From JAWKUK01 sp041398605 (GTDB lineage: Bacteria > Planctomycetota > UBA1135 > GCA-002686595), in the NCBI GenBank assembly GCA_041398605.1, contig JAWKUK010000005.1, forward strand, positions 310,001 to 374,000: DNA of 64,000 nt, written 5' to 3'. The position numbers were made by a program, and so were the translations under genes. Of this stretch, positions 52,304 through 61,448 are shown one piece after another; position 1 is the first letter of the stretch, and each line of letters starts with the position of its first letter. The notes under the pieces are model-generated. The model saw nothing but the letters and a program-made list of their open reading frames with translations. It was not told the origin of the DNA and ran no database searches.

Positions 52304-53866
52304 ATGAACCTCATGCGCCTTTCGACCCTCTCCCTCGTCCCGTTCTTGGTCACGACCGCGGTCGCCCAGACCCTCCCGCAATCGAAGCCCGCTACGTCCT
52401 ACGGCGGCGTGCAGGTCTCCAACTTGGGCAACTGCGCCCAATTCCCCGTCACGCTGTGTGTCCCCTTGGACAACACGTTCACGGTCGTGCCGTTCCTGCA
52501 GGGGAACCCGTGCGAGCGCAACGACGACGGCAGCGCCATCCAGCAGCTCACCGGTTGGAGCTTCGACTTCTATGGCACGCCGTTCAGCAGCCTCTGGATC
52601 AACAACAACGGCAACGTCTCGTTCGGCCTGCCCTTCTCCGCGTTCTCTGCGTCGCCCTTCCCGATCGCGAGCTTCCCGATGATCGCCCCGTTCTGGGGCG
52701 ACGTCGACACCCGCGGCGACGTCGGCACGGACGGGGCCGTTTGGGTCCGTGAGTGGTCGACGATGTCTGGCGACGCGGTGAACCGCCTCGTGGTCACGTG
52801 GGACCACGTGGGGTACTACGACTCCCTGACGGACAAGCTCAACACCTTCCAGGTCATCCTCACGGACGGCAATGACCCGCTGATCGGGCTCGGCAACAAC
52901 GTGTGCTTCTGCTACGACGACATGCAGTGGACGACGGGTGACGCGTCCAACGGCGTGAACGGGTTTGGCGGCGTCCCTGCGACCGTTGGCGCGAACCAGG
53001 GCAACGGCACCGACTTCTTCCAGATCGGGCGCTTCGACCAGCCTGGCGCGGCCTACGACGGCCCGGCAGGCAACCCGGACGGGATCGACTTCCTCGACGG
53101 CACGCGCTTCTGCTTTGACGTCTCGCTGGGCGGCGCGAACAACGTCCCGCCCGTCTACGTGAACCCGCCGTCGATGTTCACGACGACGGTCGGGACCCAG
53201 CTCAACTTCCAGGTCGACGCCATCGGCCCGGAGAGCGGGCAGACGGTGACGATCACGAACGACGCGGGCGCGCTCGCTCACTTCGTGGCGAGCGCCACGC
53301 CGGGCAACCCAGCCTCGAGCGTCTGCGCCTTCACGCCCGACGCCACGCAGCTCGGCACCCATATCATTCGCTTCACCGCGACGGATGACGGCGTGCCGCC
53401 GGCGGCGACGCTCCACACGGTCACGATCTTCGTCGGGCCTGCGGGGACGATCGGCGTCAGCGAGTGCGGCCCGAACGGCGTGAACTCGACCGGGCGGCCG
53501 GCGACGATGTGGGCGACCGGCAGCACGACGCTCTCCGCGAACTTGCTCACGCTCTACGCGGCGGATCTGCCGGCGCAGTCCTTCGGTTACTTCATCGCGG
53601 GGACCGGCGCGAGCGTGGCGTCGATGCCCGGCGGCATCGTCGGCGACCTGTGCCTGGCGGGCGCGGTGATCGGTCGCTTCGCGCAGACGCCATTGAACAC
53701 CGGCGGGGGCTCGACCGTCTCGATGGGCATCGACCTCACGGCGCTCCCGCGCCCGGTCGGAGGCGCGATCTCGGCGCTGGTCGGTGAAGCCTGGGGCTTC
53801 CAATACTTCTACCGCGATGGCGCCGCGGCGCACTTCTCCAACGCGGTGCGCGTCACCTGGCTCTGA
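52304..53866 (+). CDS. Secreted NIDO-domain protein with planctomycete C-terminal domain
   Basis: 520 residues with signal peptide (STLSLVPFLVTTAVAQ). Residues about 65-280 match a nidogen-like NIDO domain (LWINNNGNVSFGLPF, APFWGDVDTRG, RLVVTWDHVGYYD, FQVILTDG). A cadherin/Ig-like beta module follows (about 285-385, PPVYVNPPSMFTTTVGTQLN). The last 120 residues are the domain shared with the genes at 35834 and 43693 (ECGPNGVNSTGRPA, MPGGIVGDLCLAGAVIG, LPRPVGG, GEAWGFQYFYRDG). Likely an extracellular adhesion-type protein; ligand unknown. Confidence 0.85.
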   Translation: MNLMRLSTLSLVPFLVTTAVAQTLPQSKPATSYGGVQVSNLGNCAQFPVTLCVPLDNTFTVVPFLQGNPCERNDDGSAIQQLTGWSFDFYGTPFSSLWINNNGNVSFGLPFSAFSASPFPIASFPMIAPFWGDVDTRGDVGTDGAVWVREWSTMSGDAVNRLVVTWDHVGYYDSLTDKLNTFQVILTDGNDPLIGLGNNVCFCYDDMQWTTGDASNGVNGFGGVPATVGANQGNGTDFFQIGRFDQPGAAYDGPAGNPDGIDFLDGTRFCFDVSLGGANNVPPVYVNPPSMFTTTVGTQLNFQVDAIGPESGQTVTITNDAGALAHFVASATPGNPASSVCAFTPDATQLGTHIIRFTATDDGVPPAATLHTVTIFVGPAGTIGVSECGPNGVNSTGRPATMWATGSTTLSANLLTLYAADLPAQSFGYFIAGTGASVASMPGGIVGDLCLAGAVIGRFAQTPLNTGGGSTVSMGIDLTALPRPVGGAISALVGEAWGFQYFYRDGAAAHFSNAVRVTWL

Positions 53867-54050
53867 TCGGATGGGGTGGGGCGTCGCGGGGCGAGCCTCG
53901 TTGGGTGCCCTGTTGTCCCCGTCCGACTGCCCCGCTCGCCTGCGGGCGGGCGCCGACGCGAACGCGGCGCCCGCCCCCCTCGTCTCCCGGTCGATTTTGT
54001 GCAGGCATGGGGTAGCATGACGCGCGCGGCGGCGCCCCCACCGCCCGAGT

Positions 54051-54674
54051 ATGCACCTGGCCATCCTGCTCCTCGCGCGCGGACCGATCGCGAACGCCGC
54101 CCTCGTCTTTGGCGGGGTGCTCGTCGGCGCCGTGCTGGCGCGCCTCATCACGCGGCGCCAGCAAGAGGTGCTGCGCGGGGCCGAGCAACGTGCCTACGGG
54201 CTGCGCATACGCGCGCTCGAGGCGAGCCGCTTGGAGGCCATCGCCGAGCTCGGACGAGCGGCCGACGAGCTCGCGCGCCGCGCCCTCGGTGACGGCCGCA
54301 AGGCGCCCCGCCGCACGACCGTCGGCCCGCGCCAAGGGGGGTCACCGCAGTTTCTGCCCGGCGTCGGCTACGCATCGTTCATCGGGGCGCGGGACGATCG
54401 ATCCCTCGGCGCGACGTTGGGGGGGAACGACGATGGCCTGCCCGGCCTCGAGCTCGCGCCCCCGTTGCGCCTGAAGCCGCTCGAGGTCGCCCCGCCGGTC
54501 GCCGCGGAAGACCCGATCCTGACGCTCCTGCGGGCGTCGTCGAAGCCCGGCCTCGACCTGGATGTGTCCCTCGGCCCGGACGGCGAATTCACGCTGAGCG
54601 CGCCCTCGGCAGAGAGCGCGCGCAGCCGCGCCGAGTCGTGGTCGATCCCGCTCGTGCCGCTGCCGCGCCGGTGA
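54051..54674 (+). CDS. Small membrane-anchored protein, unknown
   Basis: 207 residues. One N-terminal helix (NAALVFGGVLVGAVLARLI) is followed by a charged helical/coiled stretch (RRQQEVLRGAEQRAYGLRIR to about residue 75) and a disordered Pro/Gly/Arg-rich remainder. No known domain. It ends directly against the stop of the cytochrome gene on the other strand, with no bases between the two stop codons. Function unknown. Confidence 0.55.
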   Translation: MHLAILLLARGPIANAALVFGGVLVGAVLARLITRRQQEVLRGAEQRAYGLRIRALEASRLEAIAELGRAADELARRALGDGRKAPRRTTVGPRQGGSPQFLPGVGYASFIGARDDRSLGATLGGNDDGLPGLELAPPLRLKPLEVAPPVAAEDPILTLLRASSKPGLDLDVSLGPDGEFTLSAPSAESARSRAESWSIPLVPLPRR

Positions 54675-56051
54675 TCAGAGCGTCTTGAGGTACTCCAGGA
54701 GCGCCCGCCGCTGCGCTTCGTCGAGCTGCGCCGGGTAGTCGTGGCCTTGGGCGCCCTTGCCCCGGTAGCGCGTGTCGAACCAGCGGCGCCGCTCGTCGGC
54801 GCGCTCGAGCGCTGGCGGCGCGTCGCGCTCCTCCACGAGCAGCCCGACGCGTTGAGCGTCGTAGCCGGTCGGGTCGCGGCGCCAAGCGACCGGCCGTGAG
54901 GACGGATGCAAGACGTGCCAGAGCGTCGGTACGGATCCGTTGTGGAAGTACGGCGCCGATGCCCAGATGCCGTGCAACGGCGGCGCGACGTACCCGTCGG
55001 CGTCGACGTCGACGGGCACCTTGCCGAAGCGCGCGAGCCAGCTGCCCTTCAAGCGCTCCTTGAAGCCGCGCGGCAGCCCGTCGAGGCGCACGGAGTCCGT
55101 GCCGATGTCCTCGCGCGCGACGCGCTTCTCGGGGTAGGTCGCGTCGGGGCCGTAGGTGCCATGGCAGCGCGCGCAGGACTCCAGGAAGACCTCCTCGCCG
55201 CGGGCGACCAGCGAGTCCTTCACAGTCCCAGGCCAGCGCGGCGCTTCCAGCGACTCGATCCAGGCCTGTACGTGCGCGAAGTCGCCTTCGAAGCCCCGCA
55301 CCGTCGCGCCATCGTTCTCGAGCGCGAGCGCAAACTGCATCATGACGCGCGCGTCCTTGCCGACGTAGCCGTCGCAATAGAGGCGCGACTTGTAGCGCAC
55401 GTTCCACAGCGGCGGCGCGTCCAGGTCGTGCTCGACCAGGCTCTGCAGCAGCTCCTCGTCGGGCGGTTGCTGGCGCTCCAGGTTGCGGTCCCGGAACGCG
55501 AGGAAGACGGCGCTGAAGACCTGCGCGTTGGTCGTGCCGTCGCTGGCGTTCAGCGTCGCGAGCGCCATGCCCTCGTCCTGCTCCGAGAACGCGCGCTTGT
55601 CCTTGCGGCGCAGCCAGAGGACGTCGCGCACGAGCGTCTGGAAGGCGAAGCGCGAGTTGCCGAGGCCGGGCACGTACTGGCCACGCACGTCGCCGCCGTG
55701 GCACGCGAGGCAGCTCAGCGTCCATTCGCCGGGCGCGCTCTCCGCGAACGCGACGGGGGTCGCGCTGCCGCGCTCGGGGTCGAGCGGCAGGCCATAGCGC
55801 TCGAGGGCCAGCGCGCGGCGCCCGGCGTCGTCCGCCGCCTCCGCCGCTCGCCGCAGGTCCTTGGGCCAGACCGTCCAGAGCCGGTCGAACTCGTCGATGG
55901 TGACGCCGAACCCCTGATATGCCTTCCCGTAGAGCAGCTTCAGGCCGCGGGCGGGTGAGGGCGCGTCCCCGTGGGACGGGGCCGCGAACGGTGCAGCGAG
56001 GGCGAGGGCGAGGGCGAGCGTGGTCCAGAACATCGGCGCGAGGATGATCAC
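54675..56051 (-). CDS. Periplasmic c-type cytochrome, di-haem
   Basis: 458 residues. The ATG at 56051 overlaps the kinase stop (ATGA); a second Met at 56033 directly precedes the signal helix (WTTLALALALAAPFAAP). Two haem-c sites are present, CLACH near residue 113 and CARCH near residue 293. The later part (PPLHGIWASAPYFHNGSVPTLWHVL) is typical of cytochrome c peroxidase/MauG-related planctomycete proteins, with a possible distal Met/His. Being the last gene of the H-NOX operon suggests the redox protein is linked to NO or oxygen signalling, either as output or as NO/peroxide handling enzyme (inference). Confidence 0.82.
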   Translation of the reverse strand: MIILAPMFWTTLALALALAAPFAAPSHGDAPSPARGLKLLYGKAYQGFGVTIDEFDRLWTVWPKDLRRAAEAADDAGRRALALERYGLPLDPERGSATPVAFAESAPGEWTLSCLACHGGDVRGQYVPGLGNSRFAFQTLVRDVLWLRRKDKRAFSEQDEGMALATLNASDGTTNAQVFSAVFLAFRDRNLERQQPPDEELLQSLVEHDLDAPPLWNVRYKSRLYCDGYVGKDARVMMQFALALENDGATVRGFEGDFAHVQAWIESLEAPRWPGTVKDSLVARGEEVFLESCARCHGTYGPDATYPEKRVAREDIGTDSVRLDGLPRGFKERLKGSWLARFGKVPVDVDADGYVAPPLHGIWASAPYFHNGSVPTLWHVLHPSSRPVAWRRDPTGYDAQRVGLLVEERDAPPALERADERRRWFDTRYRGKGAQGHDYPAQLDEAQRRALLEYLKTL

Positions 56052-57778
56052 CGCTCGGCTTCCGGCGCGCCACCTTCGCGTACCGCGGCCCCGACCCCGT
56101 CGCTCGGCGCCGCAGGCTTCTTTGTCTCGGCTTGCACGGCAGAGTCGCCTCGCTCGGCTTCGGGCGCGCGGTGCTGACGCAGCGCGCGGGCGAGCTCGAC
56201 GAGCCGGACGGGCTTCGTCAAGAACCCATTCATCCCTGCCGCGCGGGCGGCCTCGCGGTCCTCTGCGAACGCGCCCGCGGAGAACGCCACGATCGGGAGG
56301 TCGCGGTGGGGCACCTCGAGCGCGCGGATCGCGCGCGCGGCGCCGACGCCGTCGAGCTCGGGCATCCCGAGGTCCATCAGGATCAGGTCGAACGCGCGCT
56401 GTCGCACGGCCTCGACCGCTCGTTGGCCGTCCTCGACGATCGTCGCGACGACGTCCAGCCTCGCCAGCAAGCGCGCGATGATCAGGCGGTTCGTCGGGTT
56501 GTCTTCAGCGACGAGGACCTCGAGCGCGCGCAGGTCGTTCAGCTCGAGCTCCAGCGCGCGATCGCTCGCCGCCGCCTCGGCGCGGGGCGCCTCGAGCTCC
56601 AATTCGAAGGTGCTCCCGCTCGAGTCGGAGCGCGCCAGGCGCGCGTCGCCGCCCATGAGCTGGGCCAGCTGACGACAGATCGTCAAGCCGAGGCCCGTCC
56701 CGCCATAGCGCCGCGTCGTCGAGGAGTCGCCCTGCGAGAAGGGCTGGAAGAGCATGGGTCGCACGGCTTCGGGCACGCCGGGCCCCGTGTCCTGGACCGC
56801 GAGGAGCAGGCGCCCTTCGCGCGGCGCCGAGACGTGTACGACGATCTCACCGACCTCCGTGAACTTCAGCGCGTTGCCGACGAGGTTCGAGACGACCTGG
56901 CGGAAGCGCGCCGGGTCGTTGCGGATGAACCCGGGGACCTCTGGCGCAACCTCGAGGCAGAGGTCGAGGCCCTTCTCGGTCGCCCGCCGTCGGAAGAGGC
57001 GCAGGACGCCTTCGCACGCGCTGCGTGGGTCGAAGGCGACGCGCTCCAGCTCGATCGCGCCGGCCTCGATCTTCGAGTGGTCGAGGATGTCGTTCAAGAG
57101 CGCGCCGAGGGCTGTGGCGCACTCGTCGATGACGTCGACGGCCTCGCGCTGGGCGGGGTCGAGCGCCGTACCGAGCAGCAGGTCGATCATGCTGCCGAAG
57201 CCGTTCATCGGCGTGCGGATCTCGTGGCTCATCACTGCCAGGAAGCGCCCCTTGGCCTCTGCGGCCGTCCGCGCTTCGTCGACGCTGACCGCCAGCTCCG
57301 CTGCGAGCTTCCGGGCGTCGTTCAAGGACGTCATATTGGCCTGCAACATCAACAGCATGTCAGGCGTCGCGTCGTGGGGCGCGAAGTCCTTCAATTGCAG
57401 CCCAGACGAGCGCAGCTCTTCGACGTTCTGGACGAGCGTCGAGCCGATGAAGATGAAGCCGGGCGCGCCGGCGGTGCGGGTCAATTGACCTTTCAGGCAG
57501 AGGCCGTCGTGGCGCAGCTTCAGCGTCACGAGCATGTCCTCGGCGCGCGGATCCTCGAGCGCAAAGCGCACGAGGTTCGCAGTGCGGCGGGGGCGTTGGA
57601 CCTCGACGAGGGCGTCGACCGTCAGGCCATCAACCACCGAGAGCCGGCGCGCGAGCGCGCTCCCGAGCGCGACGATGTTCCCTGCGCCGTCGGCGTAGAA
57701 GCCGAACGGGAAGCAGCGCGTGAACGCGCTGAGCGTCAGCGGGATCGTCGCGTCCGGGAGCTCGCTCGATTGCGTCAA
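56048..57778 (-). CDS. HNOBA-histidine kinase-receiver hybrid
   Basis: 576 residues. TTG start at 57778, one base after the H-NOX stop. Residues about 10-145 resemble the haem-NO-binding-associated (HNOBA) domain (FTRCFPFGFYADGAGNIVALG ... DFAPHDATPDMLLMLQ), which docks H-NOX partners. A short coiled coil leads into HisKA with phospho-acceptor His185 (AVMSHEIRTPMNG), then HATPase with N-box VSNLVGNALKF, G1 VQDTGPGVPE and G2 YGGTGLGLTICRQLA. A receiver domain follows (VLVAEDNPTNRLIIARLLA, DLILMDLGMPELDG with the phospho-Asp, LTKPV Lys). There are no membrane segments, so it is cytoplasmic. NO binding to H-NOX would modulate kinase activity. No separate output regulator is encoded next to it. 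Confidence 0.92.
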   Translation of the reverse strand: MTQSSELPDATIPLTLSAFTRCFPFGFYADGAGNIVALGSALARRLSVVDGLTVDALVEVQRPRRTANLVRFALEDPRAEDMLVTLKLRHDGLCLKGQLTRTAGAPGFIFIGSTLVQNVEELRSSGLQLKDFAPHDATPDMLLMLQANMTSLNDARKLAAELAVSVDEARTAAEAKGRFLAVMSHEIRTPMNGFGSMIDLLLGTALDPAQREAVDVIDECATALGALLNDILDHSKIEAGAIELERVAFDPRSACEGVLRLFRRRATEKGLDLCLEVAPEVPGFIRNDPARFRQVVSNLVGNALKFTEVGEIVVHVSAPREGRLLLAVQDTGPGVPEAVRPMLFQPFSQGDSSTTRRYGGTGLGLTICRQLAQLMGGDARLARSDSSGSTFELELEAPRAEAAASDRALELELNDLRALEVLVAEDNPTNRLIIARLLARLDVVATIVEDGQRAVEAVRQRAFDLILMDLGMPELDGVGAARAIRALEVPHRDLPIVAFSAGAFAEDREAARAAGMNGFLTKPVRLVELARALRQHRAPEAERGDSAVQAETKKPAAPSDGVGAAVREGGAPEAER

Positions 57779-57779
57779 T

Positions 57780-58322
57780 TCAGTCGCTCCGAGTGATCAG
57801 AAAGCGCTCGTGCCCCTCGCCAACGGGCGCGAGGTGCTCGACCTCGAACTTCACGTTGAACCGAGTGCTGAGGCCCTTCAAGAGGCCGATGACCATTGGC
57901 GCGAGGCCCTTGCGCTCGCTCTCGTAGTGCAGGATCGTCGCGCCCTCGGGCGTCGCCTCGCGCGTGAAGCTCGGGGGGACGAGGTGCGGCATCGTCGCCG
58001 CGATCCGCGCGTGCATCGAGTCGAGGTTGTCCATGAACTCGTCGAACGTGCTGCCCATGATCCCGAGCAGCTCGCCGTAGCCCTCTTCGGCGGTGTACTT
58101 CATCCAGAACTCGCCGAACGCTTCGAGGATCTCGTCAGCGGGCGCGCCGAGCTCCTCCGCGGCGGCGCCGACGAGCGCGTAGGTGATCGCGTCGGGGTAG
58201 CTCTCCATCGCCACGAAGCCGTGCCCGGTCACGCCGGCGCGGGCCCGGACGCGCTCCCAGGTCTCTTGGCCGTGGTTCTGGCAGACGAGGTCTTCGATGG
58301 CGCGGTTGACGAGTCCGTACAT
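57780..58322 (-). CDS. H-NOX haem nitric-oxide/oxygen-binding protein
   Basis: 180 residues, ATG at 58322 with AAGGAG 7 bases upstream. The family start MYGLVNRAIEDLVCQNHGQ is present. The proximal haem ligand is His104 (DSMHARIAATMP), followed by Pro117 and the haem-propionate motif Y133-x-S135-x-R137. The distal pocket lacks the Tyr of oxygen-binding forms as far as can be judged, so a NO sensor is more likely than an O2 sensor. It is encoded immediately before the HNOBA kinase, the classical NO-sensing pair. Such systems control biofilm or motility via phospho-relay in proteobacteria; the output here is unknown. Confidence 0.95.
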   Translation of the reverse strand: MYGLVNRAIEDLVCQNHGQETWERVRARAGVTGHGFVAMESYPDAITYALVGAAAEELGAPADEILEAFGEFWMKYTAEEGYGELLGIMGSTFDEFMDNLDSMHARIAATMPHLVPPSFTREATPEGATILHYESERKGLAPMVIGLLKGLSTRFNVKFEVEHLAPVGEGHERFLITRSD

Positions 58323-58436
58323 GGCGTGGCTCCTTGTGGCGGGGGTCCCAGAGGTCGCATCGACGCGGCGCGGGTTTTCCTTGAGGAGCGACCCGACGTT
58401 CGAATCCGCGGCCTGCCGCCGGCCGAACCCCCCGGC

Positions 58437-59219
58437 ATGACCCAGCGTGTGCACCTCGTCCTAGGCGCGAGCGGCGGCATCGGCGCCGAGCTCGTTCAAG
58501 CCCTCATTGCCCGTGGCGACGCCGTCCTGGCCTTCGGGCGCGACGCCGAGCGGCTCGCGGGCCTCCCCGCCGGGGACCACGTGCGGACGATGACAGGGGA
58601 CGCCCGTGACGCGGCGGCCGTCACCGAGGCGGTCGCTGCGGCCACGGCGTTCGCCGCGGCGCGTGGCGCGGCGTTCGCGGGCGCGGCGTGCCTCGTGGGG
58701 TCGATCGTGCTGAAGCCGGCCCACTCGACGGCGCCGGAGGAGCTCATGGAGGTCCTCGGGCTGAACCTGGTGACCGCGTTCAACCTGGTGCGGGCGGCGG
58801 CGCCGGCGCTCGGACGCGCGGGCGGCGGCGCCATCGTCTTGATGTCGAGCGCTGCGGCCAGCTTCGGCCTCGCGCACCACGAGGCGATCGCAGCCGCGAA
58901 GGCGGGCGTCGAGGGCCTCACTCGGTCCGCGGCCGCGACCTACGCGCCGCGCGGCGTGCGCGTGAACGCGGTCGCCCCGGGCCTCGTGCGCACGCCCCTC
59001 TCCGCGCGGATCACGGGCACCCCGGCGTCGCTGGCCGCGTCGGAGGCGATGCATCCGCTGGGCCGCATCGGCGAGGCCCAGGAGGTCGCGCACGCGATCG
59101 CGTGGCTCTTGGGCCCCGAAGGGTCGTGGATCACCGGCCAGACGATCGGCGTCGATGGCGGCCTCGCGCGCGTGGCGTCGTCGCCGCGCGCGGCACAGGG
59201 GCGTCATCGGTCGTCGTGA
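58437..59219 (+). CDS. Short-chain dehydrogenase/reductase (SDR)
   Basis: 260 residues. The nucleotide-binding motif LVLGASGGIGAELV (TGxxxGxG type) is at the N-terminus. The usual YxxxK is replaced by H-x-x-x-x-A-A-A-K in FGLAHHEAIAAAKAGVEGL, so the catalytic Tyr appears to be missing and His may stand in its place. The C-terminal VNAVAPGLVRTPL and GSWITGQTIGVDGG are standard. Either a divergent NAD(P)-dependent oxidoreductase or a non-catalytic member. The end overlaps the convergent mtfA gene by 16 bp. Confidence 0.85.
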   Translation: MTQRVHLVLGASGGIGAELVQALIARGDAVLAFGRDAERLAGLPAGDHVRTMTGDARDAAAVTEAVAAATAFAAARGAAFAGAACLVGSIVLKPAHSTAPEELMEVLGLNLVTAFNLVRAAAPALGRAGGGAIVLMSSAAASFGLAHHEAIAAAKAGVEGLTRSAAATYAPRGVRVNAVAPGLVRTPLSARITGTPASLAASEAMHPLGRIGEAQEVAHAIAWLLGPEGSWITGQTIGVDGGLARVASSPRAAQGRHRSS

Positions 59220-59977
59220 CCTGCCGGCGTCTGGCCATAGAACGCGACGAGGCAGTCGAACAGCTCCTCGTGCCGCTTGCGCAGCTGCGCCGGACGCTCG
59301 AAGAAGGCCTCGGTCGCGACCGCGAAGAACTCGGCCTGATTGGTGGCGCCGTATGAATCGAGGAGCGTGCGTTTGCCGCGCTCGGAGTCCGCCTTGAGGC
59401 GCTCGAACTCCCGCCCGGCCACCTCGACCCAGGTGTCGTAGTCCCTTCGGTTCCGGGCTGGCGGCGTGCCGTCCGCGTAGCCGTCGATCATGTCGAGCTT
59501 GTGCGCAAACTCGTGGTAGATGACGTTGCGGCCGTCCTCGTCGTTGGCTGCGCCTTGTTTGGTCGCGTCCCAGGAGAGCACGACTGGCCCCCGGAGCCAC
59601 GCTTCGCCGAGCCTGTGGCTCGCGCCCTCACCGCGGACGCCCGGGCCATGCACCGAGCCGTCAGGCGCCTGGTACGTCGCGGGAAAGAGGTAGACCGTTC
59701 GAACGCCCTTGTAGGCGTCGTCGCCGAGCCCGAGCGAGAGGCGGCATGCCTGCGCCGCGACGGACACCTTCATCTCGTCGGTCACGACGAGCCCTGCGCG
59801 ACCTTCCCAGTAGACCTGGTCGATCAGCACGACCGTGAGCTCTTCGAGCCGCTGGCGTTGCTCCGGTGTCAAGTGGCGCACGAAGGGCAGGGACTCCAAG
59901 GTGGGGCGCCACGCCGCCGGGAAGCCGCCTGCGAGGAGGCGCGCCCGCTTCCACTTCTTGTACAGCCGGATGAGCAT
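59204..59977 (-). CDS. mtfA: MtfA-like zinc peptidase
   Basis: 257 residues, ATG at 59977 (LIRLYKKWKRARLLAGGFPA). It contains the zinc-protease motif HEFAH in NVIYHEFAHKLDMIDG and a downstream Glu in AEFFAVATEAFFE, the gluzincin arrangement of MtfA. In E. coli MtfA is a cytosolic aminopeptidase activated by the repressor Mlc and influencing sugar uptake; no Mlc or PTS gene is nearby. Full length for the family (about 260). The C-terminus overlaps the 3' end of the convergent SDR gene. Confidence 0.92.
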   Translation of the reverse strand: MLIRLYKKWKRARLLAGGFPAAWRPTLESLPFVRHLTPEQRQRLEELTVVLIDQVYWEGRAGLVVTDEMKVSVAAQACRLSLGLGDDAYKGVRTVYLFPATYQAPDGSVHGPGVRGEGASHRLGEAWLRGPVVLSWDATKQGAANDEDGRNVIYHEFAHKLDMIDGYADGTPPARNRRDYDTWVEVAGREFERLKADSERGKRTLLDSYGATNQAEFFAVATEAFFERPAQLRKRHEELFDCLVAFYGQTPAGHDDR

Positions 59978-60189
59978 CCGGAGAAGGTATCGGGGGCGGC
60001 CCGGCCTGGCGCGACGTACGTCGTGTTGGATGCCCCTTTGCCGCGTCCTGCCCGCGCGCCAGCGCGTCCTGCCGGCCGCGCAGCACGCAAGAAACCGTGT
60101 TCTCCGCCGCGGAATCCGCCCCCACGTCGTACCCTCGCGCCGCGTCACGCTCGGGCCCGCTGGGGCCGCCGAAGGCGCGACCTTCGACT

Positions 60190-61386
60190 ATGGGACCGCT
60201 ACCTGCGCTACTGCTCGTGATCGCGCCTTTGCAAGAGGTCGCCGCGCCTCGGGTCCGCTTCGAGGACGGCCTGCAGATCCGGTCCGCGGACGGCGAGTTC
60301 GAGTTGGTGCTCGAGGGGCTCTTCCAAGTCACGGCGTCGGCGTCCGAGGGCGCGCGTGAGCCCGGCAGCGAGTTCGGCTTGCGTCGCGCTCGACCAGAGC
60401 TCTCGGGGCGCTTGCCCGGCGGTCTGCGCTTCAAGTTCGAGCCGAAGTTCACGGAGAACGACGTCGAGCTCGAGGAGGCCTGGGTCGGCGCGGACCTCTT
60501 TGCCGGCGAAGCGCGGCTGATGATCGGGCGCATGAAGGCGCCGTTCGGGCTCGAGGAGGTCCGCAGCCGGAGATGGATCGACTTCCCGCGCTTCTCGATC
60601 CTCAATCAGTTTTCGCCTGCCGAGGACCACGGCGTCTTCCTGTGGGGCGCGACGGGGGACGCGCGGCAGTGGGAGTGGAACGCCGCGCTCTACAACGGCA
60701 CGGGCGGCAGCGACACGAACGACGGCAAGGACGTCGCAGCGCGCTTGATGTGGCACCCCTTCGCCGCGGACGAGGGCAGCGCGTGGCAGAGCTTGCAGGT
60801 CGGCGTCGCGGCCACGCTCGGCGACCAGGACGAGGGCGTCGGCGGCGAATCGATCGAGGACGCGGCGGGCCTCGGGACGCTCGAGTTTGCGTCGGGCGTG
60901 CGGCTCGACGGCGCGCGTCAGCGCCTCGGCTTCGAGGCCGCTTGGTTCCACGGACCAAACTTCGTGCAAGCGGAGGCGCTCACCCTACAGCAGGAGATGT
61001 CCGCAGGCGGCGGCGCGACCGACATCGGTGTCTCGGGCTTCTATGTGACGCTCGCGCGCGTCTTGACCGGCGAGGCCAAGTCGTTCAAGGGGGTCCGCCC
61101 GGATGTGCCGTTCGACTTCGAGCGCGGCGCGGGCCGCGGCGCGTGGGTCGCGGCGCTGCGCGTCTCGCAGCTCGACTTGGACCGCGACCTCGCTGCGCTC
61201 ACGACCCCCGGCACCTTCACGGACCGCATTCGCAGCGTCGAGCTCGGGCTCGACTGGATCCCTAACCGCAACGCGATCCTGCGCGCGGCGCTCGTGCGCA
61301 GCGACTACGGCGAGCGCATCACGTCCGGGGCCGGCACATCGAACGGCGAGAACGCGCTGCTGTTCGAGCTGCAGCTGCATTTTTGA
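60190..61386 (+). CDS. Outer-membrane porin, phosphate-selective O/P type
   Basis: 398 residues. The ATG at 60190 gives a short signal (PLPALLLVIAPLQEVAA). Alternating beta strands throughout, segments such as RLPGGLRFKFEPKFTENDVELEEAWV, ARLMIGRMKAPFGLEEVRS and WEWNAALYNGTGGSDTND, and a final LFELQLHF with terminal Phe fit porin O/P (OprP-like) 16-strand barrels. It forms an anion or phosphate-type channel in the outer membrane. No pho genes are adjacent. The 5' neighbour mtfA is divergent. Confidence 0.85.
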   Translation: MGPLPALLLVIAPLQEVAAPRVRFEDGLQIRSADGEFELVLEGLFQVTASASEGAREPGSEFGLRRARPELSGRLPGGLRFKFEPKFTENDVELEEAWVGADLFAGEARLMIGRMKAPFGLEEVRSRRWIDFPRFSILNQFSPAEDHGVFLWGATGDARQWEWNAALYNGTGGSDTNDGKDVAARLMWHPFAADEGSAWQSLQVGVAATLGDQDEGVGGESIEDAAGLGTLEFASGVRLDGARQRLGFEAAWFHGPNFVQAEALTLQQEMSAGGGATDIGVSGFYVTLARVLTGEAKSFKGVRPDVPFDFERGAGRGAWVAALRVSQLDLDRDLAALTTPGTFTDRIRSVELGLDWIPNRNAILRAALVRSDYGERITSGAGTSNGENALLFELQLHF

Positions 61387-61448
61387 AGTGAGCCTGGCCT
61401 CGGGCAGCTCGAGCGCCAGCGCAGCGCGCCGCGGCCCCACGCGCGACC

